This document shows, piece after piece, positions 36,210-44,888 of a stretch of 53,944 nucleotides of DNA (position 1 is its first letter; each line of letters opens with the position of its first letter). The stretch comes from an uncultured Rickettsiales bacterium (lineage in GTDB: Bacteria; Pseudomonadota; Alphaproteobacteria; Rickettsiales; Deianiraeaceae): the NCBI GenBank assembly GCA_905480015.1, contig CAJQOT010000002.1, positions 1 through 53,944 of the forward strand. The letters are read 5' to 3'. The notes under the pieces are model-generated. The model saw only the letters and a list, made by a program, of their open reading frames with translations, did not search any database and was not told the DNA's origin. Both the position numbers and the translations under genes were made by a program.

Positions 36210-37275
36210 TATAAAAAATGAAGTATCTACCCTGACATCATTTCGCTTTGTAACTGCATTTGTTGTATTTTTGTTTCATTGCAAAATACATTTTGGGTAT
36301 AATTGTGGTATAAAAATTATTGATAAATTTCTTATTAATGGTGCTGCATTTATGACGGGTTTCTTTGTTTTATCGGGATATATAATGTGTTATGTGTATT
36401 CAAATAAGGATTTTAAGCAGAAAAGGGAAATCTTTTACTTTTATTTCAAAAGATTTACCAAATTATACCCAACATATCTCGTTGCAACAATTGTATATCT
36501 TATATTTATCACCCCTAAAACTCCTTATCTATTTGGAGATTGGATTAGGATAGTCATCAATGATTTATTTGTAACACAGGCATTCTTTCCTAGCATGTTT
36601 CAATTAGGAAATAACGGCGGCACTTGGAGCATAAGTGTTGAAGCTTTTTTTTATCTTTTGTTTCCATTAATTGTAATTCTATTTTGTAATAAACCATATA
36701 AATTATTGCTAATTGGATTATTTTTATCACTTATAATAACTGTTAACATTATTGGGGAAAGTTATAGCACTAGAACTAATATAATCACTTACTACTCAAA
36801 TCCAATAATGAGACTAAATGAATTTATGACTGGCATTGCATTTTATTTACTTGGTGCAAATGGCACCATTAGTAAGTTACCAAAAATTCTTAAATCCTCT
36901 ATCTTTGTTTTTCTTCTGATATTTGGATTAACAATTTTAGAACAATCGCAAGGCCAATATTCTTATATGGGTTTACATTTTTTCTTAATACCACTGTTTG
37001 GATTGCTAATATTTAACTTTCATAATATTAGTTTTGGTATAATGAAAAATAGTAAAATTATCAATTATCTTGGAATAATTTCATATTCATTTTATATGTG
37101 GCAATTCGTCGCTATTGAAGTAGGGAAATATATTAAAGCAAATTATTCTATTGATACTTGGTATATAATGCTAGTGGTATTACTTTTGAATATTATCATC
37201 TCAGCAATATCATATCATTTGATAGAGGAAAAATTTAGAAAAACTATAACAAGGGTAGGAGTTAATCTATTGTAG
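36181..37275 (+). CDS. Acyltransferase 3 family membrane protein
   Basis: The 364-residue protein has the family hallmarks: LTSFRFVTAFVVFLFHC in the first span (R and H), GAAFMTGFFVLSGYIMCYVYS, RFTKLYPTYL and about ten transmembrane segments over the whole length. Such proteins (OafA/WecH class) O-acetylate surface sugars using acyl-CoA. Its first 9 codons lie inside the IS1 relic on the opposite strand, so the N-terminus (MIFSYFSRNN) may have been rebuilt by that insertion; no other start precedes the conserved span. Acceptor is probably a sugar of this cluster. Confidence 0.85.
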   Translation: MIFSYFSRNNIKNEVSTLTSFRFVTAFVVFLFHCKIHFGYNCGIKIIDKFLINGAAFMTGFFVLSGYIMCYVYSNKDFKQKREIFYFYFKRFTKLYPTYLVATIVYLIFITPKTPYLFGDWIRIVINDLFVTQAFFPSMFQLGNNGGTWSISVEAFFYLLFPLIVILFCNKPYKLLLIGLFLSLIITVNIIGESYSTRTNIITYYSNPIMRLNEFMTGIAFYLLGANGTISKLPKILKSSIFVFLLIFGLTILEQSQGQYSYMGLHFFLIPLFGLLIFNFHNISFGIMKNSKIINYLGIISYSFYMWQFVAIEVGKYIKANYSIDTWYIMLVVLLLNIIISAISYHLIEEKFRKTITRVGVNLL

Positions 37276-37376
37276 TTATCACTTTTTTATGAAATGTATA
37301 CACAGGTAGCAGAGATCCTTAACGGCAAAGCTCTTAATTTGCAATACCCAATGACCAGCTAATGTGTAAATAACGC

Positions 37377-37404
37377 TTGACTATATTGCAAGATTGATTA
37401 TTAT
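37377..37404 (+). promoter_or_regulatory. Putative promoter for iscS
   Basis: TTGACT (37377-37382), 16-base spacer, TATTAT (37399-37404); both boxes match consensus at five of six positions. It is 21 bases before the iscS ATG. No Rrf2/IscR-type site is recognised nearby. Confidence 0.5.
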
Positions 37405-37425
37405 CCCTTCAACTTAAAGTATTTT

Positions 37426-38640
37426 ATGTCAGTAAAGGTACCAATTTATATGGATTATCAATCAACAACACCCGTTGACCCAAGAGTTGCAGATGTTATT
37501 GATAAAGAAATGCGTGAAGGATTTGGCAATCCTCATTCAAAAAGCCATTCATTTGGGTGGACGGCAGAAGAGAAAATGGAAAATGCGAGAAAGCAAATTG
37601 CATTAGTGATTAATGCAAATGAGAAGGAAATTATTTTTACATCTGGTGCTACAGAGTCAAATAATTTAGCATTGCAAGGTATCGCAGCATTTTATGGTGG
37701 TGAAAAAAACCATATTATTACCGTAGACACAGAACATAAATGTGTGATTAATACCGTACGACACTTAAAAAGCAAAGGGTTTGATGTTACATTTCTACCA
37801 GTACAAAAAGATGGTATAATTAACATAGACGATTTAAAAAATGCAATTACTTCAAAAACAATTTGCATCTCTGTTATGGGCGTTAACAATGAAATTGGTG
37901 TAATTCAGCCTTTAGAAGAAATTGGTCAAATTACTCGTGCAAATGGTATATTTTTTCACACAGATATAGCACAGGCATTTGGTAAAATTGAAATTGATGT
38001 TGAAAAAATGAATATAGACTTAGCGTCTATTTCTGCTCATAAAATTTATGGCCCAAAGGGTATTGGAGCATTGTTTGTGCGTAGAAAACCAAGAGTTCGT
38101 GTTTTACCTTTAATACATGGTGGCGGGCAAGAAAGAGGTCTTCGCAGTGGTACAATGCCAACTCCTATTATTGTAGGCTTTGGTCTTGCTGCGGAAATTG
38201 CACAGAAAGAAATGAAAAGCGATACACTTCGCATTCAAAAATTAACAGACAAAATGTATAATTCCATTATGGAGCTTGACGAAGTCTATTTAAATGGTCA
38301 TAAAGAAAAAAGGGTTGCAGGCAATTTAAATATTTCTTTCGCATTCATTGAGGGTGAATCTATGGTGATGTCTATATCTGACCTTGCTGTTTCATCTGGG
38401 TCCGCTTGTACATCATCAAGTTTAGAACCTTCTTATGTTATCAAGGCATTGGGAGTCTCCGAAGAACTTGCCCATACATCAATTCGCTTTGGCATTGGTA
38501 GGTTTACCACTGAAGATGAAATTGATTATGCAATTGCATTGATTAAAAGTAAGGTGAGCAACCTACGAGAACTTTCCCCTCTTTGGGAAATGCATCAAGA
38601 AGGGGTAGACATATCGTCAATACAATGGGATAGTCACTAA
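37426..38640 (+). CDS. iscS: Cysteine desulfurase
   Basis: IscS provides sulphur for iron-sulphur clusters and tRNA thiolation. [14 protein letters not shown] at the start, [32 protein letters not shown] with the PLP lysine, [10 protein letters not shown] and the mobile catalytic-cysteine loop [14 protein letters not shown] are all present, so it is an intact class I enzyme (404 aa, normal). It is a housekeeping gene wedged among the surface-sugar genes. The usual iscU/iscA/iscR partners are not in the window. Confidence 0.95.
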   Translation: MSVKVPIYMDYQSTTPVDPRVADVIDKEMREGFGNPHSKSHSFGWTAEEKMENARKQIALVINANEKEIIFTSGATESNNLALQGIAAFYGGEKNHIITVDTEHKCVINTVRHLKSKGFDVTFLPVQKDGIINIDDLKNAITSKTICISVMGVNNEIGVIQPLEEIGQITRANGIFFHTDIAQAFGKIEIDVEKMNIDLASISAHKIYGPKGIGALFVRRKPRVRVLPLIHGGGQERGLRSGTMPTPIIVGFGLAAEIAQKEMKSDTLRIQKLTDKMYNSIMELDEVYLNGHKEKRVAGNLNISFAFIEGESMVMSISDLAVSSGSACTSSSLEPSYVIKALGVSEELAHTSIRFGIGRFTTEDEIDYAIALIKSKVSNLRELSPLWEMHQEGVDISSIQWDSH

Positions 38641-38759
38641 ATTTTATTGAAGTACAATTCTGGTATTTTTATTTAATAATACTTGGTTGCAGATGTTTGC
38701 ACAAAATCTTATGATATAAATTGATAAATTATATCAAAAAAACTGTTGACAATGTAAAA

Positions 38760-38778
38760 GATAGTAATAATCATTATC
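38760..38778 (+). promoter_or_regulatory. Fur box upstream of the TonB-dependent receptor
   Basis: GATAGTAATAATCATTATC matches the classical 19-bp Fur consensus GATAATGATAATCATTATC at 17 of 19 positions. It lies 17 bases before the ATG at 38796 and just after a TTGACA (38746-38751), so a bound repressor would block the promoter. This site also decides the receptor's start codon: a frame extending upstream to a TTG at 38721 would cross it. A TTGATA-aatta-TATCAA inverted repeat sits at 38721-38737. Confidence 0.75.
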
Positions 38779-38795
38779 AAAATATTATTATTTAT

Positions 38796-41015
38796 ATGGT
38801 ATTGCATTTAATACCCAAAATGCTGTTTGTTGCAATATTATTGGCAAGTCCATTTTTTTCAATGGCAGAAGAGAAAAGCAAAAAATCTATCAACACAAGA
38901 GACAAAGACACCGTGCATATTATTGCACGAAAAAATCAATCTATACCTACCAACCTCCCATCGTCAGCATATGTCATTTCCAATGAATATACAAAGGAAA
39001 GGCAGTACACTGATATTGAACGCATACTAACAGCAACGCCATCGGTGCAAATTCGCCCAGAAGATGGATTGGGGTTGCGTCCCAACATTGGCATTCGTGG
39101 CTCAAGCATGGAGCGTTCTGCCGGCATCACATTAATGGAAGACGGAACGCTAATTGCTCCAGCAGCATATTCGGCACCTGCTGCTTATTATTTTCCGGAA
39201 GTCCTTAGGATGTCGGAATTTGAAGTATACACAGGTGGGTCGTCGGTTCAATATGGCCCAAGAACAACTTCTGGCACTTTAAATATGGTTACACAGCCTA
39301 TTGATGGACAAAGCTCTATCATGGCATCTGTTGGGTCATTTAATGAAAAAATTATGAATGCAAAAGTAAGTCACAAAGGGGAAAATGCAGGCTTTGTGTT
39401 TACGGCGGTGAATAAATCTACAGATGGTTTTAAAAAAATTGAAGGTGCTAGCAATTCAAATACAAATAATTCACATTATGCAGGAGCATTACAAACGGAT
39501 TACATGCTGAAGGCTTCATTCAATACGAATGAAGATGCCAAAGTATACCAAAAATTAGATATTAAACTTGCAGAACTAAACCATAACTCCGATCAATCAT
39601 ACCTTGGGCTGACCGAAGAAGATTTTGCACAAGACCCTTATCGTCAGTATGCTGGTTCGCAGATGGATAACATGAAAACAAAGCATCGTCAGGCAGAAAT
39701 AAAGCACACAATGGAAGTGGATAGCTTTTCTCTTGCCACAAAGGTTTATCATAATACATTTGCAAGAAATTGGTACAAACTAAATAAAGTTAATGGTAAA
39801 AAACTAAGTACCGTATTGAAAGATCCTTTAACGAATGCGGTGGAATTTTCGTATTTGAATGGCTCTGCAAATGCTGTATCTGGGGAGTTAAGTGTAAAGG
39901 GTAACAATAGAAGGTATGTCTCCGAGGGAGTGCAAATGGATGGTACATATAAAGTTATAGGCAATACTATTGCACATCAAATTGATGCTGGTGTTAGATT
40001 ACACTCTGATTCGGAAGACCGATTTCAAGGATCTGATATATACAATATGATTAATGGGCAAATGGTATTGAATGCTCGCGGAGTAATGGGTGGCTCTGCT
40101 AGTGACAATAAACTTGCCTCCGCAAGTGCATTTGCTGGTTATATTAAAAACACCATTACCGTTGGCAATTTAACCTTTGTTCCAGGTGTGCGTTATGAAC
40201 ATGTGAACCTTAAAGAAGAAAGTTGGAGCGACACAGGGCGTGCAACGGTGGCAAGTTACAAAACAAAAAATGTGAGTGAATTTATGCCAAGCCTTTCAAC
40301 AAGCTATATGTTAACTGAAAATTCTGCAGTTTTTGGTGGTGTACATAAAGGTTTTTCACCTCCAGCTCCCAGCTCAGGCGAACAAGTTGACAATGAAAAA
40401 TCTATTAACTATGAATTGGGTTACCGTATTAGAAATGAAGAAGATCAAACTTTTTTTGAAATTGTAAGCTATTTTAATGATTATAAAAATCTTCTTGGAG
40501 CAGATACTTTAGCAGGTGGTGGCGGTGGAACTGGAAGCCAATATAATGGTGGCTCTGTACACACATACGGCGTAGAACTGCTTACCGGTAAAACATTTGT
40601 CAAAAATGAGTTCTCATTTCCAGTTATGATTGCTTATACATTTACCAATGCAGTATTTCAAAATACGTTTGTTTCAAGCCTTGGGGAATGGGGTAGTGTT
40701 ATAAAAGGAGATAGGTTGCCGTATATTTCTAAACATCAATTTACATTAAATGCGGGTGTAAAGTATGGTAAAGTAAGTGCTAATTTGTTGAGTCGCTTCG
40801 TGGGAAGTTCGCATGCAGAAGCTCAAGCGTTAAATAAAGTTTCTTCATATATGATTTTTGATATTATTGGTCATTATAAAATTAATGACAACATCACAAC
40901 ATTTCTTGCAGTCGATAACCTTACAAATCGTAAATATCTTACGGGGTATAATCCGTATGGTCTACGTTCAGGAAGGCCAATAGCATTTAAAGTTGGCGGT
41001 GTTTATAAGTTTTAA
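38796..41015 (+). CDS. TonB-dependent outer-membrane receptor, FecA-like
   Basis: The 739-residue protein has a signal peptide (about 1-24), a TonB box (DTVHI, near residues 38-43), and a plug domain with PSVQIRPEDGLGLRPNIGIRGSSMERSAGITLMEDG and APAAYYFPEVLRMSEFEVYTGGSS, which closely follows the FecA-type pattern (GFGIRPNIGLRG...LMEDG...APYSAPAAYYFP). A 22-stranded barrel follows, ending in FKVGGVYKF. It lacks the N-terminal signalling domain of true FecA. The likely substrate is a ferric citrate-type chelate, but this is inferred. The Fur box just upstream implies iron-repressed expression. No tonB/exbBD or ABC importer genes adjoin. Confidence 0.9.
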   Translation: MVLHLIPKMLFVAILLASPFFSMAEEKSKKSINTRDKDTVHIIARKNQSIPTNLPSSAYVISNEYTKERQYTDIERILTATPSVQIRPEDGLGLRPNIGIRGSSMERSAGITLMEDGTLIAPAAYSAPAAYYFPEVLRMSEFEVYTGGSSVQYGPRTTSGTLNMVTQPIDGQSSIMASVGSFNEKIMNAKVSHKGENAGFVFTAVNKSTDGFKKIEGASNSNTNNSHYAGALQTDYMLKASFNTNEDAKVYQKLDIKLAELNHNSDQSYLGLTEEDFAQDPYRQYAGSQMDNMKTKHRQAEIKHTMEVDSFSLATKVYHNTFARNWYKLNKVNGKKLSTVLKDPLTNAVEFSYLNGSANAVSGELSVKGNNRRYVSEGVQMDGTYKVIGNTIAHQIDAGVRLHSDSEDRFQGSDIYNMINGQMVLNARGVMGGSASDNKLASASAFAGYIKNTITVGNLTFVPGVRYEHVNLKEESWSDTGRATVASYKTKNVSEFMPSLSTSYMLTENSAVFGGVHKGFSPPAPSSGEQVDNEKSINYELGYRIRNEEDQTFFEIVSYFNDYKNLLGADTLAGGGGGTGSQYNGGSVHTYGVELLTGKTFVKNEFSFPVMIAYTFTNAVFQNTFVSSLGEWGSVIKGDRLPYISKHQFTLNAGVKYGKVSANLLSRFVGSSHAEAQALNKVSSYMIFDIIGHYKINDNITTFLAVDNLTNRKYLTGYNPYGLRSGRPIAFKVGGVYKF

Positions 41016-41356
41016 GTAAAATTAGCAATCGTATTGTAATCAAATAGTAAATTATGATAATTATCCTGCCGATACCCTACCCGACATTGCTTGCAAATCA
41101 AAAAACCAAACCAAGAACTATTGTAATATTATGATGATAGAGACGTAACATCAGATAAATATAAGCAGTGCAAATGACTCAAAACAAGAAATCTTACAAT
41201 GCTGATAAAGTAAAACATTTTGACACAAAATAACTTTAATGGAAGGTATTTTGAATATATAAGTATGATCCGTATATCAAGGATATATCTGACATACATA
41301 AACGAAGATATTGCACCAAAAGAGACAAAGCAAACATTATTCAATTTAAAAAATAT
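41016..41356. other. Intergenic region after the TonB receptor
   Basis: About 340 bases. A 71-codon minus-strand open frame here (41129-41344) is hydrophobic, Leu/Ile/Phe-rich and unlike a gene. I see no RNA gene, terminator or repeat; it may be an eroded gene. Confidence 0.4.
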
Positions 41357-42286
41357 TTAAATAGCAATCCAGCTTGACACCCTCATTCCATTGCTTAAGT
41401 AATGCATTTCTTCTTCTTTGAAGCCTTTTTCTGGCATGATAACAATTTGATCTTGATTTCGATTTAAATATGCCCCCCACCATGAAAATGAACTATTTGC
41501 AATAATATTATGTTTGCACTTACTCATTAGCATTATATCTTCATATGCATTTTTCTCCGTTGTGTAGGCAACATATGTTTTGTGAAAAGGTATATCAATA
41601 TTTTCCCTTACCCACTTCATATCATTTGAAAAAACAAATATGTGTGGATTACTCACTTTTTGTTTAATAATATCCAATGCTTTGTTATAATAGTTTTCAC
41701 TATTACATACATGAAATATTTTTTGGCAGTCCTTATTTGTAACATAATCACCTCTTCTAACATGTAGGGCAATAGAATCTACTGCTTGAATTTGTTTGTT
41801 ATAACGCTCAAACTGTGAAGATAGCCTTACCTTGGGTGAGAACTCTTTTAGCAAAACATCTTTATATTTATGGAAATATCTGTAATCTGCAAAATAACCA
41901 TTAAATATAGTATTTGTTGGCTGATCAAGATACTCTTGTATAAATGACATTTTTGCAGTCCATACATCTTCTTTTAGAACGTTGTATTTTGTCTGCTTAT
42001 CAAGATTGAATGCACCGCACGCAATGCGTGATTGTATATCACTTATAATATTGTATCTATATTGAGTATTAAAAATATCTAATTGGTAGCCAGCATGAGA
42101 GTACTGAGCATGATTAACATATTTCTCTTTTGTAGATTTACACATGACACGCATTTTCGCATATAAGGCCTTGTAAAACCAATCAATATTTACGGTAACA
42201 TCGCAATTGTTTTGAATGGAAAACGACCTAGCAAATGCATATTGAAACATTTGATTGCCTAGGCCACCCATTAATTTAATTATCAT
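41357..42286 (-). CDS. GT11-family glycosyltransferase (alpha-1,2-fucosyl/colitosyltransferase-like)
   Basis: The 309-residue protein has all the GT11 signatures: IIKLMGGLGNQMFQYAFAR at the N-terminus, ALHVRRGDYV near residue 174 (the nucleotide-binding HxRRxDY motif) and NSSFSWWGAYLN near 265. GT11 enzymes transfer L-fucose from GDP-fucose in an alpha-1,2 linkage; some family members use GDP-colitose instead. It overlaps the ColD-type gene by 4 bases, so the neighbour suggests colitose as the donor, but sequence alone cannot separate the two. It acts at the cytoplasmic side on surface glycans. Confidence 0.9.
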   Translation of the reverse strand: MIIKLMGGLGNQMFQYAFARSFSIQNNCDVTVNIDWFYKALYAKMRVMCKSTKEKYVNHAQYSHAGYQLDIFNTQYRYNIISDIQSRIACGAFNLDKQTKYNVLKEDVWTAKMSFIQEYLDQPTNTIFNGYFADYRYFHKYKDVLLKEFSPKVRLSSQFERYNKQIQAVDSIALHVRRGDYVTNKDCQKIFHVCNSENYYNKALDIIKQKVSNPHIFVFSNDMKWVRENIDIPFHKTYVAYTTEKNAYEDIMLMSKCKHNIIANSSFSWWGAYLNRNQDQIVIMPEKGFKEEEMHYLSNGMRVSSWIAI

Positions 42287-43452
42287 AATTCCTGTAAAAT
42301 GTTATATAAATAATTTATTTGGTGTCTAATGTCAGCAGAATGGTTTCCAACATAAAAGCCATTTGAGTCTAGCAACTTAGCATTTTTTAATTCTCCATGC
42401 ACTGAATAATCAAAATATTTTCTTATCATTTCTTTTTCTGCAATATTACCTGCAACAATTGGCCTTGTTTCAATGTTATTTTTTGTCAGTTTCTCAATGA
42501 TGTCATTACGGTTTAGTATGGATTCTTCCCTGATAATTAAAGAAAAACCAAACCAAGAACTGCTACCAATCTCTTCTTGTATTAAGAATTCACTCTCTTT
42601 AAAAAGAGTACAGAAATATTTAGCATTATTCCTTCTCACCTCAGCCATTTTATTAAGCTTTTTAAGCTGTTCAACGCCGATTGCTCCCATCATTTCTATT
42701 GGACGAACGTTGTACCCTGGAATTAAAAACCTAAATTGTTCGGTAAATTTATCTTTGTTTTTTATACACAGTTCATTATGTTCTGGCAAGTGCCTTGTCC
42801 ACCCATGAGACCTTAACGCTAGTAGTAAATGATATATCTCTTCATTTTCTGTTACAATAACTCCGCCCTCCATTGTAACAATATGGTGGCTGTAATAACA
42901 AGAAAAGCTACCCATTAAGCCGAATGTTCCAGCATATTTTGCATTAATTTTTGAGCCCATTGATTCACAATTATCTTCAAGTAAAATGATATTGCTATTC
43001 TTTTTTTGGATGATTTCCTGTATTTTTGGAAAATTATTTGAGTTACCAAGTAAGTTAACGGCGAAAATAACTTTTGTTTTTTCTGAAATTGCTTTTTCTA
43101 ATGCGTCTAAATCAAAGTTTAATGTGTTGATGTTTATATCTACAAATTTAACATGCAGACCATATTGTTGCAAAGGAGCATATGTTGTTGCCCATGAAAC
43201 AGCGGGAACAATAACTTCATCACCTGCTTTAAGGCTATTTTCTTTCATAAAAAACAGCGCCGCAACCATTAATAAATTTGCAGAAGAACCAGAATTAACC
43301 ATTACAGCATATTTTGAGCCAAAATGTCTTGCAAAATTAGTTTCAAATTCTGAAACTTTTTCATTCATAGAATATACGCCCTTGTTTATTACATTTTGAA
43401 TGGCACTTCTTTCGTCATCGTTCCAAGTATCGCTTGTTAGAGGATATTTCAT
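42283..43452 (-). CDS. colD: GDP-4-keto-6-deoxymannose 3-dehydratase (ColD-type)
   Basis: This 389-residue PLP-fold protein follows E. coli ColD closely from end to end by eye: KYPLTSDTWNDDE start, SKYAVMVNSGSSANLLM.AALFF, PAVSWATTYAPLQQYGL, NLLGNSNNF, LLEDNCESMGSK, GTFGLMG, HGWTRHLP, PGYNVRPIEM.GAIG.EQLKKL and GSSSWFGFS. The decisive point is SHHIVTMEGG: His189 stands where ordinary sugar aminotransferases carry the PLP lysine, the change that turns this fold into a 3-dehydratase. So it is expected to convert GDP-4-keto-6-deoxymannose to the 3-deoxy sugar on the way to GDP-colitose, consuming glutamate. It is coupled to the GT11 gene and divergent from the synthase gene. Confidence 0.88.
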   Translation of the reverse strand: MKYPLTSDTWNDDERSAIQNVINKGVYSMNEKVSEFETNFARHFGSKYAVMVNSGSSANLLMVAALFFMKENSLKAGDEVIVPAVSWATTYAPLQQYGLHVKFVDININTLNFDLDALEKAISEKTKVIFAVNLLGNSNNFPKIQEIIQKKNSNIILLEDNCESMGSKINAKYAGTFGLMGSFSCYYSHHIVTMEGGVIVTENEEIYHLLLALRSHGWTRHLPEHNELCIKNKDKFTEQFRFLIPGYNVRPIEMMGAIGVEQLKKLNKMAEVRRNNAKYFCTLFKESEFLIQEEIGSSSWFGFSLIIREESILNRNDIIEKLTKNNIETRPIVAGNIAEKEMIRKYFDYSVHGELKNAKLLDSNGFYVGNHSADIRHQINYLYNILQEL

Positions 43453-43485
43453 TGATTATTAAATAAATATATAACATGTACAGTA

Positions 43486-44469
43486 ATGTCTTTCTATACA
43501 AGTATGCATAATAATATCAAGGTTTTTCTTGCAGGTCACAGTGGGTTTGTTGGTAAGCATATATACAATGTACTATCACAAAACAGTAAATACACACTAA
43601 CTACACAAACACGATTACAGTTAGATCTACTTAAACAACAAGATGTATATGAATATATTGCTAATATTAAGCCAAATATTGTTATTTGTGCAGCAGCAAA
43701 AGTTGGTGGAATTGGTTCAAATATTAATAATCAAGCAGAATTCTTGCATGAGAACCTTCAAATTCAAAATAATATTATTCATGGTTCATTTGCATCGGGA
43801 GTAAAGAAACTAATTTTTTTAGGAACCTCGTGTATATACCCTAAACACTGTACCCAGCCAATGAAGGAAGAGAATATTATGCAAGGAGATTTTGAGCCAA
43901 CAAATTATGGCTATGCTTTGGCAAAAATAACAGGAACTAAAATGTGCGAGTTTTATTCAAAGCAATATGGTGTAAATTATTTTACAATATGCCCTTCAAA
44001 CCTTTATGGGCCACATGATAACTTCAACCTAGAAACCTCACATGCATTACCTGCAATTCTTTATAAAATTCATAATGCCAAAGTAAACAACCTACCATTT
44101 ATAGAATTATGGGGGGACGGCACTCCCAAAAGAGAGTGGACATTTGCTCAAGATATTGCTGATTCAATAATAAAGCTATTAACTGTAAATGTTTCTCACT
44201 CTATGATAAATGTTGGTACAGGAGTTGATATTTCCATGATAGACCTTGCTAAAACTATTATGAAAGTTGTTGATTATGAATGTGATATCAAAGTGCAAGG
44301 TAGCAGTAAAATGAATGGAATGCAACGAAAGATTATGGACGTCTCTCTTGCTAAAAGTTATGGCGTTATATGCAATACTTCTTTGGAAGGTGGTATTAAA
44401 CGAACTTACGATTGGTTTTTGAAAAATTTATGTCACTATTCACAAACAATAGACAATTACAAACAATAA
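43486..44469 (+). CDS. GDP-L-fucose / GDP-L-colitose synthase (epimerase-reductase)
   Basis: The 327-residue SDR protein has AGHSGFVGKHI (residues 16-26), AAAKVGGIGSNI, LGTSCIYPK with catalytic Ser115, EPTNYGYALAKITGTKMCE with Tyr143 and Lys147, CPSNLYGPHDNF and WGDGTPKREW. This is the Fcl (WcaG) family of 3,5-epimerase-4-reductases. With Gmd alone it would make GDP-fucose; beside ColD it may instead be ColC, making GDP-colitose. I cannot separate these from sequence, so no symbol is given. The true start may be Met7 (43504). It is divergent from the ColD gene with a 33-base gap. Confidence 0.85.
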   Translation: MSFYTSMHNNIKVFLAGHSGFVGKHIYNVLSQNSKYTLTTQTRLQLDLLKQQDVYEYIANIKPNIVICAAAKVGGIGSNINNQAEFLHENLQIQNNIIHGSFASGVKKLIFLGTSCIYPKHCTQPMKEENIMQGDFEPTNYGYALAKITGTKMCEFYSKQYGVNYFTICPSNLYGPHDNFNLETSHALPAILYKIHNAKVNNLPFIELWGDGTPKREWTFAQDIADSIIKLLTVNVSHSMINVGTGVDISMIDLAKTIMKVVDYECDIKVQGSSKMNGMQRKIMDVSLAKSYGVICNTSLEGGIKRTYDWFLKNLCHYSQTIDNYKQ

Positions 44470-44888
44470 TTTAGTGTAAGCTAAATTATTATTACTATGT
44501 TTGTTCTTGAGAAATGTCCCAAATGTTTTGCTGAAAAGTATATATGGTTTTACTAAATTTTCCCTCTATCAAATGATATGATATGATATTGCTGAGATGA
44601 TAATATTCAAAAGTAATACCACTAGCATTATACACCAAGTATCAATAGAATAATTTGCTTTAATATATTTCCCTCTTCTATTTAAAATCCTTATTTGAAT
44701 ACACAAAACAAACTTGACATCGCTCCCAATTGTTAATTAAGAGTTTGTGACAAAAAGTCCCCAATTAAAATTACGACGGACTTTGTGAACGATTTATGTA
44801 AGAAACGCCATTAATATATCGACTGTATTGAAATCAAATAGTTTTATATTGAAACTGAAGGCGGTAACCTCAAGTAATTATTATCAAA
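44470..44888. other. Intergenic region between convergent synthase and kdsB
   Basis: About 420 bases with no gene. It contains a TGATA tandem run near 44574, a TTGACA at 44714 and a hairpin with arms ACAAAAAGTCC (44750-44760) and GGACTTTGTGA (44778-44788), loop 17. These could be a small RNA or decayed DNA; nothing decisive is visible. Confidence 0.4.

Noticed and set aside
41129-41344. Minus-strand 71-codon hydrophobic frame
   Set aside because: No start context, no recognised motif, typical of AT-rich non-coding DNA.
42283-43452. GDP-perosamine synthase or other sugar aminotransferase
   Set aside because: The PLP lysine is replaced by histidine in a SHH..T.EGG context, which is the 3-dehydratase hallmark.
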